A stretch of 64,000 bases of DNA, taken from the NCBI GenBank assembly GCA_038961845.1, contig CP152408.1:992001-1056000 (forward strand), given 5' to 3'. Both the position numbers and the translations under genes were made by a program. Source of the DNA: Xylophilus sp. GW821-FHT01B05. Lineage in GTDB: Bacteria; Pseudomonadota; Gammaproteobacteria; Burkholderiales; Burkholderiaceae_C. The notes below the pieces were generated by a model. It had not been told where the DNA came from, did not search any database, and saw only the letters and a list, made by a program, of their open reading frames with translations. This document shows, piece after piece, positions 58,011 through 64,000 of this stretch (position 1 is its first letter; every line of letters begins with the position of its first letter).

Positions 58011-59316
58011 TGCGTTCTCCGTTCTGCCGCTGTAGCGCCTGGCGGAAGCGTGCCAGCTTGGGTGCGTGCGGCGCGATGCCCAGAGACACCCAGCGCTCGC
58101 GTTCTTCGCCTTGCGGGCCGTGTGTCACCTCATGGCGGTACAGCTCCTGCATGGCCACCATGTTGTCGTTGACGCCAGTGATCTCGGTGACCGAGACAAT
58201 GCGGCGCTGCCCGTTGGACAGCCGCCCGATCTGCAGCACGAAATCCACCGCATTGGCGATCTGCCGGCGCAGGCTGACCTCGCTGCCCTGGTAGCCCGCA
58301 AAGCCGGCCAGCATCTCCAGCCGGTAGAGGCATTCGCGCGGCGAACTGGCGTGGATGGTGCCCATCGAGCCGTCGTGGCCGGTGTTCATGGCCTGCATCA
58401 TCTCGATCACTTCCGCGCCGCGCACCTCACCCACGATGATGCGGTCCGGCCGCATGCGCAGGCTGTTGCGCAGCAGGTCGCGGATAGAGATCACGCCCGC
58501 GCCGTCGAAGCCGCCGGGGCGGCTTTCCAGCCGCACCACATGTGGGTGGTTCAGCGAGAGTTCGGCCGTGTCCTCGATGGTGATGACCCGCTCTGTCTCG
58601 GGAATGAAGCTCGCCAGCGCATTGAGCAGCGAGGTCTTGCCCGAACTGGTGCCGCCACTCACCAGGATGTTGCAGCGTGCCTTCACCGCCATCTCCAGCA
58701 GCTGCGACATGGCCGCGTCCATGGTGCCCAACTGCACCAGCTCGGCCGGGCGCAGCGGGTCCTTGCGAAATTTGCGGATCGATACCGAAGGGCCATTGAG
58801 CACCAGCGGCTCTATCACCACGTTGATGCGCCCGCCCTCGGGCAGGCGTGCATCCACCATGGGGTTGGATTCGTCCAGGCGGCGGCCAATCGGCGCCAGG
58901 ATGCGGCGCACGATGCGCAGCAGGTGTTCGTCGTCGGTAAAGCGCAGCGTCTCGCGCTGCAGAATGCCGCGCCGCGACACATAGACATGCTTGTGCCCGT
59001 TGATCAGGATGTCTTCCACCGCCGGGTCGCGCAGCAGGTCTTCCAGCGGGCCAAAACCGGCCAGCTCCTTGGTCAGCGCCTCGGCCACCAGATGGGTTTC
59101 GCCCTCGTTGATCGGCACGCGCTGCAGGCGCACGAAGCTGTCCAGCTCCAATGCCACGAATTGGCCCACGGCGGCGCGCGACCAGCGGCCGAACTCGGCC
59201 CCCAGCTCTTCTATGCGCGTCAGCAGGTGATCGTGCGCCCGGGCCTTGATGTCCTGGAACTGCTGCGACTCGGCAAAGGCCTTGCGGTTGTCCGCGAATT
59301 CAAGGTCAGGTGTCAT
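58003..59316 (-). CDS. tadA: TadA/CpaF, pilus assembly ATPase
   Basis: The 437-residue cytoplasmic secretion ATPase drives Flp pilus extension and probably retraction. Walker A GGTSSGKTS starts at about residue 221, the Asp box ITIEDTAEL follows, Walker B is RIIVGEVRGAE, and the His box is GHDGSMGTIHASS. The start at 59316 (MTPDLEF) is chosen because of GGAGAG upstream and the ATGA overlap with tadZ. Confidence 0.95.
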   Translation of the reverse strand: MTPDLEFADNRKAFAESQQFQDIKARAHDHLLTRIEELGAEFGRWSRAAVGQFVALELDSFVRLQRVPINEGETHLVAEALTKELAGFGPLEDLLRDPAVEDILINGHKHVYVSRRGILQRETLRFTDDEHLLRIVRRILAPIGRRLDESNPMVDARLPEGGRINVVIEPLVLNGPSVSIRKFRKDPLRPAELVQLGTMDAAMSQLLEMAVKARCNILVSGGTSSGKTSLLNALASFIPETERVITIEDTAELSLNHPHVVRLESRPGGFDGAGVISIRDLLRNSLRMRPDRIIVGEVRGAEVIEMMQAMNTGHDGSMGTIHASSPRECLYRLEMLAGFAGYQGSEVSLRRQIANAVDFVLQIGRLSNGQRRIVSVTEITGVNDNMVAMQELYRHEVTHGPQGEERERWVSLGIAPHAPKLARFRQALQRQNGERNA

Positions 59317-60608
59317 GGGCGGTCTCTCCTCTGGTCTTTCCACCGGCCGGTGATCTGGGTCATGAGCGTGGACCAACCGTGTCCCTGCTGGGGAGATGCG
59401 GCATCCGGCAAGGTCGGCAGCAGGCTCTTGGCCAGCGCGAAAACGGCCTGGGCATAGGGGTCGGAGCGGTGCGACTGGACCAGCAGCTCGCCCCGGCTGG
59501 CGGCTGCCAGCAGCACCTGCGGGCGCGCCGGCAGCACATGGACCAGGCCTACGCCCAGGCGCTCGGCGATGTCCCGCGCCGGCAGGCCGGCGCCGGGCTC
59601 GAAGCGGTTGACGATCAAGGCCAGCCGGTCGTCGGCCACGCCGGCTTCGCGCAGGCGCCCCAGCAGCGCGGCGGTGGAGACGATGGCGCCTATGCCCTGG
59701 TCGCAGACGACCCAGACCCGCCCTGCGCTGCGCGCCACCTGCGCCACGAAGTCGGGCGCCGCGCAGCCGCCCAGGTCGGCGATCCGCACGGCGTAGAAGT
59801 CGCCAAGCTTGCGCAGCAGCAGCTCTGCGTCGGCCAGCGAGATCTCGCGTATCTGCGACAGCTTGGCTGGCAGCGGCAGCACCGATGTGCCGCTGGCATG
59901 CTGGGCCAAGGCTGTTTGCAGCAGCGTGCGGTCGAGGCGCTGCAGGTTCTGCACGCCATCGACAAAGTGGAAGTCGCTCTTCAGGTTGAGGTAGAGCAGG
60001 CCGTCGCGCTCGGGCATGCCCAGGTCCAGCAGCACGGTGCCGCGCAGCGCTTGTGTGGCGGCGCCGGCCCTTTTGTCCAGCAGCTCTTGCACTGCCACGG
60101 CAAGGTGGGTGGCCAGCGTGGTCGTGCCCAGGCCGGCGCGCGCGCCCACCAGCGCCAGGCTGGTGGCAGGCATGCCGTCGCGGGGGGCGCCTTTGCGGCC
60201 CCCGCGCCGCTCGCTGAGCATGCGCAGGGTTTGCGGCACCTCGGTGGCCGGCCCGGCCATGTCGATGAACTCGTCCACGCCGGCGCGCAGGGCGGCCAGC
60301 ATGCTGGCCGGCTGGGTCGACAGGCCTATGCCGATCACGGGCAGGTCTGGCTGCTCGCGCCGCAGCAGCTCCAGCAGCGCCGGGGTCTGCTGTGCCTGCG
60401 CCATTACAAAGTCGAGGAACACGGCCCGTGGCCGCAACGTGGCCAGGCGCTCTACCAGCACCAGCGGGCTGGGCAATATCGGCTCCACCGCGCCGTGGCC
60501 TTCCATGGCGTCGCAGAGCCAGCGAATGTGCGTGCCCTCATCCGAGACAAAGAGATGCACTGCGCCCACAGGGGCGGCGGCAGGCGGTGGCGACATCTGC
60601 ATAGGCAC
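59313..60608 (-). CDS. tadZ: TadZ/CpaE, MinD-like localisation ATPase
   Basis: The 431-residue protein has an N-terminal receiver-like domain (about 15-125; VFLDFVMAQ at the acceptor position) and a ParA/MinD-like ATPase domain with the deviant Walker A GARAGLGTTTLA (near 155) and LLDLGMPERDGL. TadZ marks the pole or site where the pilus machine assembles. Ten bases separate it from the secretin gene. Confidence 0.93.
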   Translation of the reverse strand: MPMQMSPPPAAAPVGAVHLFVSDEGTHIRWLCDAMEGHGAVEPILPSPLVLVERLATLRPRAVFLDFVMAQAQQTPALLELLRREQPDLPVIGIGLSTQPASMLAALRAGVDEFIDMAGPATEVPQTLRMLSERRGGRKGAPRDGMPATSLALVGARAGLGTTTLATHLAVAVQELLDKRAGAATQALRGTVLLDLGMPERDGLLYLNLKSDFHFVDGVQNLQRLDRTLLQTALAQHASGTSVLPLPAKLSQIREISLADAELLLRKLGDFYAVRIADLGGCAAPDFVAQVARSAGRVWVVCDQGIGAIVSTAALLGRLREAGVADDRLALIVNRFEPGAGLPARDIAERLGVGLVHVLPARPQVLLAAASRGELLVQSHRSDPYAQAVFALAKSLLPTLPDAASPQQGHGWSTLMTQITGRWKDQRRDRP

Positions 60609-60617
60609 GGCCTTCGG

Positions 60618-61922
60618 TCAGCGCGAGAAACCCGGGAGCGCATCCCGCGTGGGCTTGCCCACGAAGTAAGAACTCCAGCCCGGCGTGGCGGTTTGCTCTG
60701 CGCGCCCGGGCAGCATGCCATCCAGGTTGGTGCCGCGCGCCATGGGCTTGACCAGCCGGGGGGTGACGATGATCACCAGCTCGGTCTCTTTCTGCTGGTA
60801 GTTCTGGCGCTTGAAGAAGGCCCCCAGGATGGGCAGGTCGCCCAGCATGGGCACCTTGTCCACATTGGAGATGGTGGTGCGGCTGACCAGCCCGCCAATG
60901 GCAAAGCTTTCGCCGTCGCCCAGCTCCACCGTGGTGTCGGCGCGGCGCGTGGTGATGGCCGGCACCGAGACGCCATTGAGCGTGACCGCATTGGTGTAGT
61001 CGAGGTCGCTGGCCTCTGGCGCCACCTTGAGGACGATGCGCTCGTCAGACAGCACCGTGGGCGTGAGCGTCAGGCCAATGCCAAAGGGCTTGTAGCGGAT
61101 GCTGACCGTGCCTAGGCCCTGCGGCACCGGCACCGGGATTTCGCCACCCGCAAGAAAGCTGGCGCTCTGGCCCGACAGCGCCACCAGCGTAGGCGCTGCC
61201 AGTACCCGCGCCAGGCCATTGCCCTCCAGCAGGCTCAGGTTGACGCCGATCCCGGCCTTGCCGAAATTCAGCAACAGGTTGAAGGCCTGCGCATAGGGCG
61301 ATGTCGAGGTGGCGGTGATCGCCCCGCCGGGGCCCATGGTGAAACTGCTGAGGCTGGACGGCGTGAAGGAGCCAAAGTTGAAGCCGTGGCTGTTGGGCCC
61401 CGTGCCCATGATGTTCAGGCCGGCCTGTTGCAGCACGGTCTTGCTGAATTCCACCACCCTGACATCGACCTGCACGGTATGGCTGGCCACGCCGATGCGG
61501 GTGCGGTCCAGCAGCAGGGGTTTGTCGCCGCGCGCGGCGGCGGCTTCTTCCAGGGCCTGGCGGTGTTCGGGCAGGCCGGGCAGTTCGTCGTCCAGCGCAT
61601 CGACGCGGCGGCGCACGTCCACCGCATAGATGCGGGCCGCTGCCGCGCCCTTTTCCCACACCATCACGGTCGTGCTGCCGGGCGCCTTGCCGGTGATGAA
61701 CAGGCGCGCTGCCGGCGAGTTGCGGCCCTTGCGCGTGATGGCCACGCCAGCCACGGACTCGTCGGCAATGGCGACCCGGTCCACACCAGCCTCGAACACC
61801 CGCTCCTGCTGCGCGCCGACCAGCACGGCCAGTGCTTCCATGGGCGCATCGGCAGGCCAGGCCGGGCTGGCCAGACCCAGCAGCAGGGAGGTCAAGAGGG
61901 CAGGAAGTGGGCGAAGGGTCAT
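60618..61922 (-). CDS. cpaC: CpaC/RcpA, outer-membrane secretin of the Tad system
   Basis: The 434-residue precursor has a signal peptide ending AWPAD, a pilus-formation N-terminal domain (about 28-105), and the secretin domain (about 180-410) with VPVPQGLGTVSIRYKPFGIGLTLTP and VPMLGDLPILGAFFKRQNYQQKETELVIIVTPRLV. It forms the outer-membrane pore for the pilus. A dispersed repeat separates it from cpaB. Confidence 0.94.
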   Translation of the reverse strand: MTLRPLPALLTSLLLGLASPAWPADAPMEALAVLVGAQQERVFEAGVDRVAIADESVAGVAITRKGRNSPAARLFITGKAPGSTTVMVWEKGAAAARIYAVDVRRRVDALDDELPGLPEHRQALEEAAAARGDKPLLLDRTRIGVASHTVQVDVRVVEFSKTVLQQAGLNIMGTGPNSHGFNFGSFTPSSLSSFTMGPGGAITATSTSPYAQAFNLLLNFGKAGIGVNLSLLEGNGLARVLAAPTLVALSGQSASFLAGGEIPVPVPQGLGTVSIRYKPFGIGLTLTPTVLSDERIVLKVAPEASDLDYTNAVTLNGVSVPAITTRRADTTVELGDGESFAIGGLVSRTTISNVDKVPMLGDLPILGAFFKRQNYQQKETELVIIVTPRLVKPMARGTNLDGMLPGRAEQTATPGWSSYFVGKPTRDALPGFSR

Positions 61923-61983
61923 GGCGATCCTCGATCAGCAGTTTTTGGGTATCTCAGTTCTTCATGGCACAGAAGGCCGCGGA

Positions 61984-62083
61984 GCAGGCCAAGCGCAGAC
62001 ATCCGCGGAACCGGCTTTGCCGGGCCGCTGGATGTGCCCCCTTGAGGGGGGAGGCGAAGACGCGAAGCGCGCAGCCTGGGGGT
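61984..62083 (-). repeat. Dispersed ~100-bp repeat, copy 2 (inside the Tad operon)
   Basis: On the - strand it reads from ACCCCCAGGCTGCGCGC to TTGGCCTGC and matches 17247-17350, including CCCCC..AGGGGG and GCCGGTTCCGCGG blocks. It lies in the 170-base gap between cpaB and cpaC, right after the cpaB stop codon, the same relation to the upstream gene as copy 1 has to ftsA. Confidence 0.75.
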
Positions 62084-62092
62084 GTTCCATAG

Positions 62093-63094
62093 TCAATACT
62101 GAAGAAGCTCTTGCTTGTCGCCGCGAATGAGTTCGACGGACAGGCGGTCGCTGGCAGGGGGCGTGGCCGCCTTGCGCGGCGAGGAGCGGGTGGTGACCTG
62201 TGTGGCGGCCGCGCGCACGACCGTGGCCGGGCGCTGCACGCCGCCGTCCACCAGGCTGGCAACGGCCAGGCCGGCCTGCGCCCGGTCCAGGCCCTGCAAG
62301 GGGCCGCGCGGCGGCGTGCCTGGCTTTGCGGCCGTGGGTTGCAGGGCGGTGGGCAGTTCGGCAAACAGCGAAGGGTCGGGCAGGGCTTCGTCCTTGGGGT
62401 TGCGCAGGGCCAGCAGCAGCCGGCCGCTGGCTTCTCCCAGTACCAGGCGGTCTATGTCTTCCACCGGCACGGCCAGCACGGCGGTACGGGGCTGGGCGTT
62501 GCGCTGCTGTTGGGGCGCGGCGGTTTTCCCGTTTGCCGGGGCTTCGTCGGGGCCGTCCAGCGAGGCGCCGCCGTAGGCCAGCACCCGCTTCCTGGCGAGC
62601 AGCAGGCGCGCCTGGCTGCGGTCGATCTCGCCGTTGTCGCGCTTGAGCAGGAAGAACACGTCCACCATGTCGCCCGGCTCTATGCGGTGGCCAACGCCAT
62701 TGGTCTCGTCCACCTTGACGGCAATGGCGCGTTCGCCCTCGGCCACGCGCAAGGCCAGGCCGATAGAGAGCTGTGTTGCCAGCACCGGCGTGCCGGGCCC
62801 CAGGTCCAGCACCGGCACCCGGCCAACCGCATCGGCCGTGGTGCGATAGGCGCCGGCGGGGTCTATGGGCAGTTGCTCCACGCGCAGGTCTGCTTCTTCC
62901 AGAGTCTTGCCCGCAGGCACTGCGCGGCTGGCTACCACCACCGACTGCAGCGCGGTGGCGGGTGCCGCTGGTGTGCTGGATGCCGCAACTGGCGGGCGCG
63001 GCGCCGGGTTGCGGCTCAGGAACCAGGCATAGCCGCCCAGCGCCAGTCCGATCACGATCATGAGGATGGCGGCGATCTTGGTGAGGTGGCCCAT
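62093..63094 (-). CDS. cpaB: CpaB/RcpC, Flp pilus assembly protein
   Basis: The 333-residue protein has one N-terminal membrane helix (about residues 7-27), a SAF domain (about 48-110; VVVASRAVPAGKTLEEADL) and the RcpC domain with ERAIAVKVDETNGVGHRIEPGDMVDVFFLL. It is periplasmic, anchored in the inner membrane, and supports the secretin channel. It lies 45 bases downstream of the TadE-like gene. Confidence 0.92.
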   Translation of the reverse strand: MGHLTKIAAILMIVIGLALGGYAWFLSRNPAPRPPVAASSTPAAPATALQSVVVASRAVPAGKTLEEADLRVEQLPIDPAGAYRTTADAVGRVPVLDLGPGTPVLATQLSIGLALRVAEGERAIAVKVDETNGVGHRIEPGDMVDVFFLLKRDNGEIDRSQARLLLARKRVLAYGGASLDGPDEAPANGKTAAPQQQRNAQPRTAVLAVPVEDIDRLVLGEASGRLLLALRNPKDEALPDPSLFAELPTALQPTAAKPGTPPRGPLQGLDRAQAGLAVASLVDGGVQRPATVVRAAATQVTTRSSPRKAATPPASDRLSVELIRGDKQELLQY

Positions 63095-63139
63095 GGCAAA
63101 TGTCCTGCGTGGTTGGCGGTGGAAATGGGAGGCGCTGTA

Positions 63140-63583
63140 CTAAAGCTCGCTGGGGATGCTTGCTTGCGGTGCCGGCAGGCCCGGCATGGCCGGTTCGCCG
63201 GAGCCTGTGGCTGCCGTGGTGCAGGTGGCGGCTGCGTCAGCGCATGGCAGGCTGGCCACCGGCTGCACGGCATGGTCGGCCAGCAGCACCGGCTGAGCAG
63301 CGCCTGGGCGCCCGGGCGCGGTGGTGGCCCGGGCATAGGGCGCCTGGGCTTGGGCTTGGAATGGGGTGAGGGCGCGTGTGCCGGTATCGGGCGTGCGCAG
63401 CGCTATCGGGCTGCTGCCGGGCAGTGCGCGCTGCTCTGCCAGCGTCAGTACGGAGGTAACGATGGCGTACAGCGCCAGCAGGCAGGCCGGGGACAGCAGT
63501 GCCAGCTCAAGGACCACGCCGCCACGCTGTACGACATTGCCAGACCGGTGACCCGTTGTCAGCACTCGCAGGGGCGTCTTCAT
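63140..63583 (-). CDS. TadE-like pseudopilin-type protein
   Basis: The 147-residue protein has a basic N-terminus, then QRGGVVLELALLSPACLL with the conserved Glu of pseudopilin-like segments, one hydrophobic helix (about residues 22-45), and a low-complexity Ala/Pro/Thr-rich tail with one cysteine pair. Its place between the prepilin peptidase and cpaB suggests a second TadE/TadF-type minor pilin. The tail is not recognised. Confidence 0.7.
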   Translation of the reverse strand: MKTPLRVLTTGHRSGNVVQRGGVVLELALLSPACLLALYAIVTSVLTLAEQRALPGSSPIALRTPDTGTRALTPFQAQAQAPYARATTAPGRPGAAQPVLLADHAVQPVASLPCADAAATCTTAATGSGEPAMPGLPAPQASIPSEL

Positions 63584-63673
63584 GGTCGAATCCTCCGGTT
63601 GGGCGAGGCGTTGAACGGCGGTCTGTCTTCGATCGGCGGGTTCAGCGCTCCGTACTTGTCTTCAGCGTTGTCT

Positions 63674-64000
63674 TCAACGCACAGCCAGGACCACCAGGGC
63701 GGCCATGGCAAGGTAGCTTGCATACGGGATGCAGCGGCGGCGTGGGCCGGCGGGCGGCGTGTCGTCGCCTGCCGGCATGGCCGCAGGCCCGGGCGGCCCC
63801 GCCAGTGCCTGGTAGAGCACCGGCGGCAAGGGGTAGCGTTGCAGCACCAGCCAGGCCAGCGCATGCACCGCCGCCAGCACACTGGCCAGGCACCAGATCG
63901 GCAGCAGTGCCTGCACGCCAAACCACAGGCCCAGCACGCCGGCGAACTTCACGTCTCCTGCGCCCATCCACCCCAGCGGGTAGAAGGGCAGCAGTACACA
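63674..64000 (-). CDS. TadV/CpaA prepilin peptidase (3' part)
   Basis: The C-terminal 108 residues of a type IV prepilin peptidase are present; the gene continues beyond base 64000. The catalytic motif GAGDVKF (GxGDxK-type, aspartate) is followed by GLWFG and membrane helices. The enzyme cleaves the Flp prepilin and the TadE/TadF pseudopilins. It is the first Tad gene visible; the Flp pilin gene is expected just upstream, outside the window. Confidence 0.88.
   Translation of the reverse strand, partial: CVLLPFYPLGWMGAGDVKFAGVLGLWFGVQALLPIWCLASVLAAVHALAWLVLQRYPLPPVLYQALAGPPGPAAMPAGDDTPPAGPRRRCIPYASYLAMAALVVLAVR

Noticed and set aside
50677..64000. Recent genomic island or prophage carrying the Tad locus
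   Set aside because: No integrase, tRNA junction, attachment repeats or change in composition was seen at the visible edges; only short dispersed repeats are present.

Overview
The window reads as chromosomal DNA from a high-GC betaproteobacterium, most likely a member of the Comamonadaceae (Acidovorax, Delftia and Variovorax relatives). The grounds are protein character (a Burkholderiales-type porin, an orphan Bug/TctC binding protein, an MFS carrier of the ACS type), the gene order hslU-mraZ-dcw, and several families of short dispersed intergenic repeats of a kind I associate with this family. No rRNA, tRNA, CRISPR array or complete insertion sequence was seen.

Region 1 (1-20.0 kb, + strand) holds the end of hslU and then an unbroken division and cell wall (dcw) cluster: mraZ-rsmH-ftsL-ftsI-murE-murF-mraY-murD-ftsW-murG-murC-ddl-ftsQ-ftsA-ftsZ, followed by lpxC and a 58-residue membrane protein. 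Many junctions are 1-4 base overlaps. A four-copy 10-bp operator for MraZ lies in front of mraZ. Short repeats sit in the rsmH/ftsL, murG/murC, murC/ddl and ftsA/ftsZ gaps.

Region 2 (20.1-26.9 kb, - strand) carries a porin, a 165-bp MITE-like element ending in the ruvC stop codon, ruvC, a PlsC-like acyltransferase with a CdsA-like cytidylyltransferase, and a small regulon: GntR/FCD regulator, isopropylmalate/tartrate dehydrogenase-like enzyme, Bug binding protein and an ABM-domain protein.

Region 3 (27.2-34.5 kb, - strand) is a four-carbon acid sugar (D-erythronate and L-threonate) pathway: GntR regulator, MFS transporter, ltnD, denD, otnK, otnC, otnI. A 260-bp element with imperfect terminal inverted repeats and 11-bp flanking direct repeats separates it from a sulfatase gene.

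Region 4 (36.1-50.7 kb, + strand) is the most unusual part. Behind a good sigma-54 (-24/-12) promoter and a perfect 14-bp palindrome lies an apparent operon. It encodes a 1031-residue secreted-type repeat protein with 64 consecutive Asp-Ala dipeptides, an OmpA-family lipoprotein, a 1584-residue fusion of an alpha-helical domain with a CapA-like domain and a MurF-like ligase, an exported alpha/beta hydrolase, and a complete type I secretion system (ABC, HlyD, TolC). I infer a regulated surface polymer or adhesin whose cargo may be modified by an amino-acid ligase.

Region 5 (50.8-64.0 kb, - strand) is a Tad/Flp pilus operon: prepilin peptidase (cut by the window edge), a TadE-like protein, cpaB, cpaC, tadZ, tadA, tadB, tadC, tadD, a DUF3613 protein, tadE, tadG. 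It ends with a sigma-54 activator that has a receiver-like but probably unphosphorylatable N-terminus. That activator is the obvious candidate regulator for the sigma-54 promoter of Region 4, which would link pilus and secreted repeat protein in one attachment or biofilm programme.
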